A DNA stretch of 64,000 nt. Source: Dasyornis broadbenti (taxonomy: Eukaryota; Chordata; Aves; Passeriformes; Dasyornithidae). The stretch is taken from assembly GCA_013397935.1 (NCBI GenBank), contig VZRN01005177.1, positions 227,343-291,342 of the forward strand. Direction: 5' to 3'. How positions within the stretch are numbered: the first letter of the stretch is position 1; every line of letters starts with the position of its first letter. Position numbers and translations under genes: made by a program. Positions 38,324-50,375 of this stretch are shown piece after piece. Below the pieces are notes generated by a model that saw only the letters and a list, made by a program, of their open reading frames with translations, did not search any database and was not told where the DNA came from.

Positions 38324-39939
38324 TAGTCCATTTCTTGTATAACTTGTCCTATTATAATCCCACGTCTTGTGCATCAAAACTTGTACTTTTTTCCCTTTTA
38401 TTTTTTTCTCTTTTATGAAACAGAGTACACCATTTAAATTAAAAGCTAACAGGAATAACAGTTTCTTCTTTGTGTGGTTTAACAGTCATGCTGGTAGCAA
38501 GACACCTAGCAGTGACTTTGAGTACCAGATTCTCAGCTGTCTGTAAATCTTCCAGTTTCCAACAATTCAACATGATTAAGAGTTACTTCAAACAGAAAGA
38601 GAAAAAAAGGTAATCCTTCTTTCACATTATTTCTCTTGGCTATAGGGGATACAATGCTGGTGGAAAGGTTTCCCATTAATCCTGTGCTGCTAGATTTTGG
38701 GGGAGAAGCTGTTGGATGGTTTCAGGCAGAGTTTTCTTATAGACTATTGGTTTGTGGTTGTTTCAGGACTGAAATTTTAGAGGGTTACATTTATAGAACA
38801 GGCAAAGCAGAGTTATCTTTTGAAAGGTGATTATCAGATAAACAAACTGACTGACACAAGTTCTAATTGACTGATTAAAATGGGAGGGAAACACACATCC
38901 AGAAAGTACCTGTTTATATCCATAAACCTCAAAATGTTGTTGTATCCTCTTTCTGAAAAGCTACTGTATTTTTCCTGTTTTCAAAGGATGATAAAATATC
39001 GTATTTAGTCTTGTAGGTACATTTCATCTCTTTTCCCAGAGTATTTAGAAAGTTGCAGAATTATTTGAAAAGCTAGAGCTTTGTCTCCTTTCTAAAGATA
39101 CATTATGTTAGAAAACATTTATGGCAATTTCTCTTCCTTTTGATCAAAGGAAGTTATTTTGGATGTAGTTCAAGCATGTCTGAGCACCTATCTTTCAATT
39201 AATCTTGTTTTGGATTTAAATTGGGCACTTAGGAATGTTTTGCCTTTGGCTCAGCTTATGTGAGAGCAAACTAAGTAAAAATTGGATCCTCAGATCTTTG
39301 TAAATTTATTTGTGGATCAAAGTAATGTTTAATTAAATATTTTTAATTAGTATCTTTACCCTGTTCTGAACCATTTACATTCTGTTTTACCTAAACCTTT
39401 TAGCTGCACAAACAGGAAATAAGATATCAGTAAATTGAAAATCATTAAATAGTTAAGGACTTCCTGAACTCTCAGTCTTAGTCTTAAGTAATTGATGATA
39501 TAGTCTCTAGTTTTTGTTAGATGAAATTAAGGAAATCAGCCTTCTATGGCAATATTCTGCCAATCAATTACAGTATTGGCACTGGGATTATTGGTTGGAC
39601 TCATTCTTTAATACCAACTTTTAATACAATGCTATCTGAAGTGTCCATATATCCACAAATCATCTGGCTCCTACAGGTAATGGCCAGCTAGGATTCCTGC
39701 ATTTCATGTGACAGTCAGAGGTAACTGCTGTTGAGATTTGATTTTTAATGACTCTGCATTTAATTATGTTCTCTGCAAAATCCTTGCAAGGACTGCCCAT
39801 AAGGATTGTTAACCTGAAGGTCATAATAAGCCAGTTTTCTGGATGGCAAGACAAGACTTTTTTCTGTCTGTTGCAAAAGTAGATAACAGTATTGCAAAAC
39901 TTAGAATCACTGCGTCAGATCTCTCTCACAGGTCAGGGT
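38324..39939. other. AT-rich single-copy DNA, no gene seen
   Basis: No recognisable gene or transposon between two LTR copies. Confidence 0.5.
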
Positions 39940-40228
39940 ACGCTGGAGGAGGTCACATCGGGCTCTGTGGGGGATATTTTGCATGTGAATCACTAACCTC
40001 TCTACTATACTTTTGTAATCAATATTGTTGCTCTTACTGTTCATTTTCTTATTCCGTTGCTGTTTCCAGTAAATTGGTTTTTTCACTATCCATGATCTTC
40101 ACCTTTTGTGCCTCCAATTCTCCTCTCTTGACATGCCACAAAGTGGGGCACAGTGAACAAGCGGTGCTTGGTTTGGAGGGATTTGGTGGAAGCAATAAAC
40201 TTGGGAATAGAATTCCAAAACCACAACA
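39940..40228 (+). mobile_element. Truncated LTR, same family as 57296-57853
   Basis: TTTTGCATGTGAATCAC, CTGTTTCCAGTAAA, a CCATGATCTTC block, TTTTGTGCCTCCA and the terminal CCAAAACCACAACA match the right half of the complete solo LTR at 57296-57853 in the same order and orientation. The left half (TGTCCTGGTTTTGG...) is not found upstream, so the copy is 5'-truncated, with the left border approximate. Spaced differences show it is older than, or from another subfamily than, the complete copy. The 138-codon open frame across it is a chance frame. Confidence 0.7.
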
Positions 40229-43200
40229 GGCTGTTAAAGAGAAGTTAGCACAACTGTGAAATAAAAGAGAAAACTGATAGGGTACAATTAAATAAAGACC
40301 AATATTTAATGTAGATGTTAACTCAAGAAGCACATATCAGCCTTTCCCTGAATGGTGACAACTAACTGAATTAATATATTCTCAAATATATAGTAGACGG
40401 GAATCATAAATCCATTTCAGCTATAGGACCTGGTGAGAAAGGATTTTTTTTTTCTGTCTTAAACAACATACACAAAACCATTTCCTTCAAATAATTTAAA
40501 ACTTTAAAAGAGAATCACCCAGTTCAACACAGGCAAGTAAGCAAGTTACCTGTGCTTCACAGGGATAACTGATGTAACAGCACACTTAATAGATAAATAA
40601 TACAAAAACAACTGTGGTTAAGGAAATGTAAAATGGGAATTTGTACGTGCCTTGAATCAGCTTGGATTTAGTTATCTCAGTTGATTACTTGTTGAGTGCT
40701 ATTAGGAGAGGCATATAAATGAGAAGTAAAATTCGGCAGTTTATTCAAAGTTAAGTCTGCTGGAAACTAAAGGGAATAAATATACAAAATATAGAAACTC
40801 ACTAAGCATTCTAGCCTTAGCCAGATGCTGAAAATGAGATCTAAGTTTGTCCCACCTTAAATTTTGCCTTGTTACTGTAAAACTCCAAAGTGCTTGTGGT
40901 TGCTACTGAGTTGTATTTTATTGTATTTAAAACATTTCTACTTTAATTCAAACTGCCTTACATGGCTTTCTTTCTAGTAATATAGTTTGACTTCCCACCT
41001 TGGCTGACTTTTCTGTAGCACACTTGGTGGGGGGCATAAACATCTCAATGGTATGTGAAGCCCCATTTCCTCCCAAAATATTTTAAAAGGTGCAGCTGAG
41101 GTGTGAACACGACATGCAAGTCTTGAATGGCAGCAGCAGAGTGACATTATGATGAGGCACCAGTAGGTCCATAATAAGTGTGTTGTCCTAAAATGCTGAC
41201 AAGAGTCCTGCACAAAACTTTACTCTAAGCAAAGCATTCACAACAGTTAATGCAATGAAAAGAATATGTACATCTCAGCCATTCAGAAAATAACTGAGAG
41301 ATTATTTCAGCCCCTCCTTCTTTAAGGCTCATCTCAAAATATTTAGACTTCCATTTTACTTCTGTTGCAAAATGGATATTCAAGCCATTTTTACATGCAC
41401 GTCTATGTAAAGGACAATAAACTTTTTCTCAGTCATCATATGTCAAGTAGGATGAGGGTAAACACTCATAATTGGACAAATTTGCACAAATAAACTCACC
41501 TGTATTTTCTGCAACGTGGAAGCTACAAGTCGACTGCATGCCAATGACAGACTAACAGACATAAACACACATAGAATAAATGAATCCTGTTCAAAGTTGT
41601 TTTATTTTTTAAGTTCTAGAGAAAAGCAAAAATCATAAATTAAATAGTAGGTTTTTTAATTTCAGCTGCTTGTGCCCAGTATAACTATCAGGATGTGTTT
41701 CATCATATAGAGATGAACTGCGGGGTGAGAAATTAATGTTACTTCATTTGATCCAAATAATGGAATACTACATTGTAGAACTCTAAAATAATTGTGGATG
41801 TGAAGAACGGAGACAATAACTTGGTTTTCAAATTATGGCCATCAGTGAAACTTATGTTACGTGGAATGAAAGAAATGCTGTGTGAAGGAAATTATTAAGC
41901 TTTAGAACCTCATATATTAAAGTCTCTCTGCTGCAACATAAAGGATATGGTATTAAGTAAGCCCCATATAGTGTAATTGAATGTGTTCACAGAAAAGGTG
42001 AAAATATTGATAAAAAGACTGCAGTGGGAATAAAGACAGAATGTAAAAACTTTCTGTAAATTGAATTGTATGAAAGAATTGTAACTTTAAAAGAGAAGAA
42101 AAATGAGAAAAATTAATTGCAAAATAGACATATGTATTAAAAATCAAACTAAAGCACTCCTGGAAGGAATACATGACAATCAATAATTACACATTGCATT
42201 CACTCAAAGATGGGAGAAATTCAATTAACGTTTAGTCTTATTAAGAAGGTTTCTTTTTGAATTAAAGAGTTTTAATGTAATTCTACAGGAGAAGATTTAA
42301 CAAATACTCTCTGCATGGATATTAGAGGAATTTACTGGTTGCTAAGCTACTGCAAAAATTTTTTTTTAATTATTCTCTGGGTAAGTATTTGCTGGAATAA
42401 TGTGCAATGCAATATTACATTTGCTATGAATGCAGAGACACGGAAAGTATTTATGAAGTCTGTGCAAGACTGGCCAAATTTTTGAGCTTAAGAACATTAA
42501 TTTGTTCAGGCTACACATGGGAGAAGGGTTCCAGCAAATCATACTTCTCAAGAGTGAAGCAGACTCTGGTCTTAAGCAAATTAATGTAATAGATGAAGCA
42601 TTCAGAATAGATTTTCATCTCATAAGTCCGTTCTCAAGTCTTTTTTCAATCTGTGGCAAACATTCCTACTAGCATGGTGTACAACTGGTAGTAGAAGTGA
42701 GCTATCATCCTTTAATTGGCTCTCTACACTGGTAACAATATTTATATCACAGCCTATTGCAGTTAAATTGTGAAAAGTATGAAGTGCTTTACACAAAAAT
42801 ATTAACAAAAAGAACCCCAAGCTCCAACAAATCAAAACCCTCAGTTAGTGCGTCTGCAATCTGATAGATTTATAGTTTCTTCAAACAAATAACCAAAGGC
42901 AGATCAATTATTTATGTACATTTCTTATACTTCCATTTTCAGTACATCTTTTTCTCACCACCAGACTGAATTTTATTTTTTTTTTAAATTTTGATTCCTC
43001 ATTATCAAAATATCTGGGCATTTCTTAAAATCCATACATCCTCAGAATACTCATATGAGACAGGATACCGTTGTCGTCACCCAACTTAGCACAAAAAAGT
43101 GCTTATTAGGTTTGTTGGGATCCTAGGTTTGGAACTCCTAGGTTTGAATCTTTGGGGTTGGTTCATCCTTTATTTTTTTATAGGAATAGAAGTCAGATAT

Positions 43201-45774
43201 AAAGGGAAATGTTTCCTCTTAAACTTTTTTTCTTTCCTTTTTGCTTTTTTTAAATTCCTCCCTCCCTCCCTCCTCCCCGACTTCACCTCACCCAGTCCAT
43301 CTGCAGTTATCCATAGACAGTTTTAAAAACATCTGGATGATTATAAATATGTTGATGTATATTAGGGAACTGCACAGTCCTTGGCACTTTTCTGCTGCTG
43401 GACAAACGCTGCCTGTATCTCTGCAGATCAGGTATTTGCTGCAGTAGGTGACCTGGTAGCTTCAGGACTGAGGTACAGCGTGTGGTTCTCTGCTGGAAGC
43501 ACACCTGGAGAGAGGCCAGAAGCCCAGCTTCTCCATCAGCCCTGCTTCAGTCTGACTGTAAGAAGGAAAGCAAAGCCATCCCATTCCCCTCATCCTTGTT
43601 TCCATAGACAGATTCATGAATGGGCAGCTCTCTGACTTCCAACAAGGAACTAAATTTCAAGCTATGTTCTCCTGATCTTGGGGATGAAAAGAGACACTTC
43701 TAAACATGTCAAAACTCCAGGATTTACTTATTCTACATTTTCATGAAAAAGAAACAAGATATTGTTGTTGTTGTTCTGAACATATATGATGCAATTTCCC
43801 ATTTCTTGTTTTGCAGCACAACTTCTGAAAACACATTTTTTTTCTTATGAAACACATTTTATTGCCCTTGTAAGTTTATAGCTCTTCAGTGCAACATTTT
43901 ACAAGAACAGAAAATGTCTGAGACCAAGAAAACCAAAAATAGAATTTCTGAAAGAAAAAATTACATTCTCAACTTTTGCAAATTTTGAGACTCAAGTGTC
44001 TGCACCTTTCTGAATTTTCTAAAAGTTTATTTGGTTCAATTATAAATATTTATTTGCTGTACTTCTTAAATCACTATTTCTTTTGAATCTTCTTCAAAGT
44101 CTTTGGGACAAGCTCAAGCATTCCTTTTCTGTGCTCACTGAGCAATGTGTTTTACAGCATTAGTAAATCAAAGTTACGGGTTCCTTCAAATCAAAGTTAC
44201 ATAAATATTTGAATTCACAATGCCTTAACACATTACAAAGCTTTTCAAATTAGACCATAAATAATTGTAAATTCTTAAGACTGTTCTTGCCTAAACCTGC
44301 TGGTACTGCATGATTACATTCAGACTTAGTGTAAGTAATTGTGTGAGTCTGCTCTAATTTCTAGTAAATTTATACACAAGAACAAAGGCAACCTTTCCTG
44401 TCATACCAGATACAGAGAGACACATTAAAACTAACAAAGCAGAAAGGGGACTCAAATTGAAGCAGTTTTTAAAATGATAGCTTAATGAAAGCAGTGTGAA
44501 AGTACTATCAGTTGGATGGAAAACACCTGTCCTTAACTATTCCTGAATGATGTAATGTTATGAGATACTTAAAGAATTTTTTGCCAGCCTATGTCTGTAT
44601 CAATAGTAGTTCAGGAATGACCTAACCCCTTTAATATGACAGTAGCAACATTCCATAAAACTTTTCAGATGATCTGTAGATTCTGTAAGAGTCCTTCTGC
44701 TCTAAAGGAACCCTTCAAAAGTGTTGCATGCCATCATTTATGGATGCATAATTAAGTTACAAATTGTATTTTTAAGTAAAAATCTGGGAGTGTAAAATAA
44801 GTATAGAGACTCATGATATAATGTAGTAATGTTATTCATAAGACATGAAAATGAGAACCTTAATAAATGGCATTACATAAATCTACAACATTATGTATCA
44901 TTGTGTCTGAATGCATAAATACTAACTATCAGCTGTGATGAAAGTGATTTTTCATCCTTCCAGTTTTCCTCAGTTTGCTGATGTTTGTTTAATGGTTTCA
45001 GGCAATGTTTCTAATCAATCGTTTTCCATTTCTGCCCAGTATTTTATACTCCACCTTGCATTTTCAGAGCAGTAACACATATCCAAATTATGCCCTCATT
45101 GTAACCCAAAAACATCCTTGATTGACAGCAGTAGCAAGTTCGTCACCATGTTCATTTTTTACAGTGTGATATAAATGATGTCTTACTGCCAACATACATA
45201 AAATCATTTGCAATTCTAGCAGAGCCATTCATGCTGCTGTGGTCAAGGGTATGCCATTACTTCAAGTTTAAAATCCTCTGATATAACTCAACAGTGCAAA
45301 TTTGCTTCAGGCAGGTGGCACAGAGGTTCTCAGGTTTTTTTTTTTTTTTTTTTCCTCTCCAGAATAGGAAACTAATTGGTCATTTTTTGTGTATGTGCTC
45401 CAAAAGAGAAAGAAAAAAAAATCAAGGAAGAAGTTTGGAACAATTTGAAAGTGACTCAAATAAGTTCTCTTACAAAAAGTATCTGGGCAGGTGATTAGCC
45501 CATGGTTTATAGGCAGAACACTGGGGAGAGGATACTAATTAAATGAGAACAGACATTTGGGACATTTTTCTGCAAAACTGCTTAAATCTCAATACTATTA
45601 GATAATGTTACTTTGTTTATAATGTACCATACCTTATACATTTTCACATACATGTTTCTGAATTTTCTTGCCTGAGATTGGTGTTAATCAGAACTCTGCT
45701 TCAAGAAGAACTGGAATCTGAATTTTATTCTGATGATGCCATTGCTGGCAGGTTGTTTTCTCTGATCCCCTGAG
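40229..45774. other. AT-rich single-copy DNA, no gene seen
   Basis: No gene or transposon recognised. A GC-richer patch at 43250-43640 (CCTCCCTCC block followed by frames of up to 84 codons) is not recognisable as coding. A (TTG)n stretch of five units is at about 43761-43776 and a T run of 18-19 lies at about 45333-45351. Confidence 0.45.
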
Positions 45775-45925
45775 GGTTTTTGTTTGTTTGTGGGTTTGTG
45801 GTGGTTTGTTTGTTTGTTTGGTGGTGGTGATTGTTTTGGTTGTTGTTTTTTGTTTTGGTTTAAATTTTGGTTGTTTGTTTTGGGTTTTATTGTTGTTTGG
45901 GGATTTTTTGTTTGTTTATTTTTTA
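45775..45925. repeat. (GTTT)n / G+T-rich tract
   Basis: About 150 bases composed almost only of G and T (GTTTG, GGTGG and GGTTT units). Valine/phenylalanine/leucine-rich plus-strand frames that look like membrane proteins are shadows of this composition. Confidence 0.85.
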
Positions 45926-46004
45926 ATATTTTATGTTTTATTTTGGCTTATTTGTCTTGTCTGTCTTACTTCCTGTATACTCTCTCTGTATCCCTGTTTT
46001 GCAG

Positions 46005-46080
46005 AAGTAGCAGTAACAAGGACTTGCTTGCCTGCTTGGCTGCCAGCTGAGGTCAGACCACCACGCTTGCAGTCAGATAG
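46005..46080 (+). other. Candidate exon-like segment with strong splice signals
   Basis: A pyrimidine-rich stretch (45951-46000, with CTCTCTCTG and CCCTGTTTTGCAG) ends in a strong acceptor. A 76-bp GC-richer segment follows, ending TCAGATAG, then a GTATAC donor. One frame is open throughout (start VAVTRTCLPAWLPAEV). It could be a non-coding RNA exon, a cryptic exon, or chance next to the G/T tract. I do not recognise the peptide and see no partner exon. Confidence 0.15.
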
Positions 46081-47080
46081 GTATACGTATGATTTTGCTT
46101 GACTAGATAAATTATACATGCATACCTAAAAATCGGAATATTTCTGTAAATGTTTAGCAAGGAGTTTAAACCTCTCTTATGAGTCTTGGTGTGCTGGTCA
46201 TTTTTGTCAAGGAAAAGTTCTGGTTCAAAGAAGTATAGGCTCTTCTTTTGAATATGATGTAGTTTTTATACTCCCCCAGCCAAAGACAAAATGCAAGATC
46301 CACTGAGAACATTTCCGAAGCCATCAAGTGTTGTTATCTCATCACTTCATTTTCAGCCCATTGAGGAAATCTGAATGTTTATAATTGAGGTGTGATTTCA
46401 AGCCCTAGCATGTAAAATACTGTGTGAAATCTTGAGGTCTCTGAACTCAGTGAACGGCTGCCTCTGCAAAGGCATTATTTTTACATCCGAAGCTTTACAG
46501 AGATTTGCTATCTGCTTAATATAAAAGAATGACAAAAATATTACAGTGTCCAAGGAAGATAGGTCACAATTTCAGTTCAGTTACATGTTAGTTCAAAAAC
46601 CAGTGCTTATACTGCTGATACTAGTGGGTAAAACTTTCACCATATACAAGTGAAATGACTGAGAAATGCAGAAAAGCATTAAACAAACTAGAACATTTCC
46701 TTACATGATGTATAGAAAACATACGCCATACTATCACATGAGATTGGTACAATCCATTGTTATACGATGGAGGATGAACATAGTTCCAGTGAAATTAGTT
46801 AAAAAATGCTTCCTTGAAGTCAGATATAAAGCAATGAAGGGAAAAAAGTATACAGGTGATTATTATGCCCATATACATACACACAACTGAAACACAAAAA
46901 TATAGTAAATCCCTAATGAACGTTACTTGGAAGGCATAGATATTGGCTTATATTTGTAGAAAATCTTTCTCTTTTACATTAGTTGTAAACTACATCCACA
47001 ATGGAAAGGAGGAAAAGAAAAGAAAAACAAAAATAAAGATATTTTGGATTTGAAGAAAGCCGTATAAATATGTTGCGTAT
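46081..47080. other. AT-rich single-copy DNA, no gene seen
   Basis: No gene or transposon recognised. Ends at the TGT terminus of the minus-strand LTR at 47081. Confidence 0.5.
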
Positions 47081-47124
47081 TGTTACACCCCAGACACTTA
47101 ATGTACAGGCTAAACCAAGGTTCT

Positions 47125-47130
47125 TTTATT
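47125..47130 (-). promoter_or_regulatory. AATAAA polyadenylation signal in minus-strand LTR
   Basis: Context AATAAAAGAACC on the minus strand, about 45 bp before the TGTAACA terminus, giving a short R-U5 end. Confidence 0.5.
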
Positions 47131-47610
47131 GTGACTAGACACAAAGGAGAAACACTGACCAGATATTCTCAAGAGCTAAAAATCACACAAAATAAAATGT
47201 AGAAAATTAAGGAAACTTTGGAAAAGGAGTAAATACAGCACCAAATTCAATATAAAACACTTGTTATAACGTTACTTAGCACTAATTTATCATTTACTTA
47301 GCCCGTTCAATGTAGAAACCCTTAAACCTGTAAGATACTAAGCTACCCAAAAATGCTTCATGGAAAAGAGAATTAGGAGAATAGAGAGAAAATAAGACAG
47401 AAAAGGTACAGAAAAACATATGGCTACCAACTCCTAGGGTCCAGCATGAGTGATTTAGAAGCTCCAGGAGAAGCTATGATCCAGATGAATGGCCACCTTG
47501 TGGTCAACTCCTTTTAAACTCTTGGCCCTTCATGGACCCATCACTCAGGACGGACTCCAGTCTCTCGGCCAGTCAGAGGCTGGGTCAGCACCACCCCTCA
47601 GTGTGAATGA

Positions 47611-47633
47611 TCGATTGATTGATTGATTGATTG
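47611..47633. repeat. (GATT)n microsatellite
   Basis: About five GATT units follow GAATGATC on the plus strand, inside the presumed U3 of the minus-strand LTR. Confidence 0.85.
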
Positions 47634-47840
47634 ACAGCTCTGCCATGCTGGGGCGCTGGGGTCAGGGCACTGTCTTATCAGAAGCAAGGCCTGACACATT
47701 CCCAACCACACACACGCAGGCATTGGCTTCAGACACCAAACTGTTCCAGTCTCTGACATGTTCAGCACTCTGAACAATCCTTCCCTGATGCTCATCCAGA
47801 TGGAAATAAATGCAGAGTTGCAGTGTCCTTTCTTGTTGTA

Positions 47841-49650
47841 CACAGGCATTTTAATTATCTATCAATCAAATCAATTTAGCCTTTATCATGAAAATATAAG
47901 TAAGAGGTTTTTTATAAGACTGATGCTGATGTAACATTATGCCTTTCAAGCTGAATTTAACCCCATTTTAGGAGATAGTACTGGGATTTATCCACTTCAG
48001 TTAAAAAGTGAAATTATCTTTTATATGCATGTCTTCCTGTATGCTTCCTGATTGTTTGTAAGTCGATAGCATGGTTCTACTGAAAGACTATATTTGTTGT
48101 AATAGCTTTCTGCAGAAATCTCCTTTTATAAATGGAATAGTTTAGGACACTGTGCTTTATGTTTGGAAAAACTGGTGCAGCATGCACTATGTTAGAGGGC
48201 TCTTGCACTGTGAATGCTCATTTCTGGGAGCTGCGGCTGATTAAAACAAGACTGTTGTACCTTGCAGGTCGAGGGTGAGTCCTAGATCAGTCAATGATCT
48301 AATGCATAAATGGAAGGATCAGCATGGGTCTTTCATTAAGGAGCTGTCTGAGATGCTAGCTACTGCCCTAGCTACCTGGCAATGTGATGACAGCTACAGC
48401 AATTGCCTAGGAACAGGAGGGAAAAAAGAAGAAAGTGGCTTAGGCAAAGTCACAGAGCTGCAAGTAGATATCAGAATTTAAAGTTCCTAAAATGCAGGAA
48501 CAAAGTTTGCAAGCAAAGTTCTCAGACTAAAAATAAGAAAGCTGAGTTATTAAGAATGTGTGCTTTTTAAGTCTTTGCTGAAGATTGAACCTTAGCTGTT
48601 GAGCAAGTTTGAATACAGTGTATAATCATACGAAGAAAATGACAATTAAGAAGAGTAAATAAAAGAAAAAAATCATATTTAAGCAGATGACAAAGATAGC
48701 AAAAAACTCTCCTTATCAGAGAACTTGAATAGAAACCTCATCCCCAGAGCCTAAGAAAAAACAAATCTGATTATCATTTCAAGTGCTAGAGGCACTTTTC
48801 TGAAGGTTGCATGAAATAACTTTGCAAACCAGTGGGTATAAGAATGTGCCATACTTAATCTAAACCTTTGGTAGTTTCAAACTTTCTAGCCTCCAGGCAA
48901 TGGCAAAACTTTCTGTAACAACTTATGCAGGATGAAACTGAGATCATACACAAGAGAGTCGCTTACACCAGTTAATGGTTTACATGTCATCATTACAATG
49001 CAATTTCCTGTCAATTTAAGCACACCTATGATGTCTAGCTAGAATTGGAAATGGTCATAGCAAAAGAAACTTCTTGCAGTATTATATGTGCAGTCACTCC
49101 GCCTTAATTTTCTTAAGTACACTAAGCACCCCTTAGCAGTGTTTGGCTTCCAGGCATCTCTTTGTAGGCTGGCCTCTTTACATTTAAATAAGCTAGTTTT
49201 TTTAAAAGTAGGGTCCTTCTTCTATCCAAAGTTCACCTATCTCCTGCATCTGATAGCAAATGTCACAAAAAATTCAGCAAATCCAAACACTTACATAGAC
49301 ATGATTTCCAGTCAGATGCCATTAGCACATTAAAACAGACTTGTTAAAAAAATCAGTTTTCATTGAATCTTAATTTTCTTTTCACTGTAAAAAATGTACC
49401 TTGAAAATCAATATTCGTTACTCCTTTGTCAAACAGGCATGCTTACTATGGCTGAAAAATAGGTGGAGTAGAGGAGGAAAATAATCTGTGAAAGGGAAGG
49501 ATGACTACTTGATTTGCAAGTGTGAACCAACATTTGACCATTGCTTCTGACTGCCAGTAGCTAGATTTGGAGTGATCAGACACTGATAGAAAGGAATGAC
49601 AAAGGAAACAGGAGGAAAAAAACCCCAAAACAATAAAAAAAAAACCCAAA
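47841..49650. other. AT-rich single-copy DNA, no gene seen
   Basis: No gene or transposon recognised. TACCTTGCAG followed seven bases later by GTGAGT at about 48258-48276 looks like an acceptor and donor but leaves no sensible exon. The last 40 bases before the GAAAA array are A-rich with CCCC blocks. Confidence 0.45.
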
Positions 49651-50338
49651 GAAAAGAAAAGAAAAGAAAAGAAAAGAAAAGAAAAGAAAAGAAAAGAAAA
49701 GAAAAGAAAAGAAAAGAAAAGAAAAGAAAAGAAAAGAAAAGAAAAGAAAAGAAAAGAAAAGAAAAGAAAAGAAAAGAAAAGAAAAGAAAAGAAAAGAAAA
49801 GAAAAGAAAAGAAAAGAAAAGAAAAGAAAAGAAAAGAAAAGAAAAGAAAAGAAAAGAAAAGAAAAGAAAAGAAAAGAAAAGAAAAGAAAAGAAAAGAAAA
49901 GAAAAGAAAAGAAAAGAAAAGAAAAGAAAAGAAAAGAAAAGAAAAGAAAAGAAAAGAAAAGAAAAGAAAAGAAAAGAAAAGAAAAGAAAAGAAAAGAAAA
50001 GAAAAGAAAAGAAAAGAAAAGAAAAGAAAAGAAAAGAAAAGAAAAGAAAAGAAAAGAAAAGAAAAGAAAAGAAAAGAAAAGAAAAGAAAAGAAAAGAAAA
50101 GAAAAGAAAAGAAAAGAAAAGAAAAGAAAAGAAAAGAAAAGAAAAGAAAAGAAAAGAAAAGAAAAGAAAAGAAAAGAAAAGAAAAGAAAAGAAAAGAAAA
50201 GAAAAGAAAAGAAAAGAAAAGAAAAGAAAAGAAAAGAAAAGAAAAGAAAAGAAAAGAAAAGAAAAGAAAAGAAAAGAAAAGAAAAGAAAAGAAAAGAAAA
50301 GAAAAGAAAAGAAAAGAAAAGAAAAGAAAAGAAAAGAG

Positions 50339-50369
<31 letters not shown>

Positions 50370-50375
50370 GAAAAG
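49651..50375. repeat. Giant (GAAAA)n pentanucleotide array
   Basis: GAAAA repeats without a single interruption from 49651 to 50335, exactly 137 units (685 bp), followed by about 40 bp of slightly irregular GAAAA/GAA/GAAAAA units. The plus strand is purely A and G. The long open frames on both strands (281, 325 and 267 codons; KEKKR or FLFFS repeats) arise because a 15-base period contains no stop codon, and they are not genes. Short A-rich sequence with CCCC blocks precedes the array, so it may have grown from a poly(A)-like tract. Confidence 0.98.

Larger units (their letters stand above)
47081..47840 (-). mobile_element. LTR of a different retroviral family, minus strand
   Basis: Read on the minus strand, the element ends ...CCTTGGTTTAGCCTGTACA, TTAAGTGTCTGGGGTGTAACA at 47081. 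AATAAA (47125-47130) lies about 45 bp before that end, and a TATA-like TTTAAA (47513-47518) in AGAGTTTAAAAGGAG lies about 385 bp upstream of AATAAA. These are the U3-R-U5 landmarks of an LTR. Terminal GGGGTGTAACA differs from the other LTRs here and recalls class I elements. I could not fix the 5' end: no clear CA terminus or target duplication is seen, and a (GATT)n run at 47611-47633 lies inside. The right border is a guess. Confidence 0.5.

Noticed and set aside
39843..40259. 138-codon plus-strand frame
   Set aside because: Lies mostly inside a truncated LTR; no retroviral or host protein motif.
45784..46102. Valine/phenylalanine-rich frames resembling membrane proteins
   Set aside because: Produced by the G/T simple repeat; no homology or domain.
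48258..48276. Acceptor- and donor-like signals 7 bases apart
   Set aside because: A 7-base microexon cannot be supported without transcript data, and there is no partner exon; chance is likelier.
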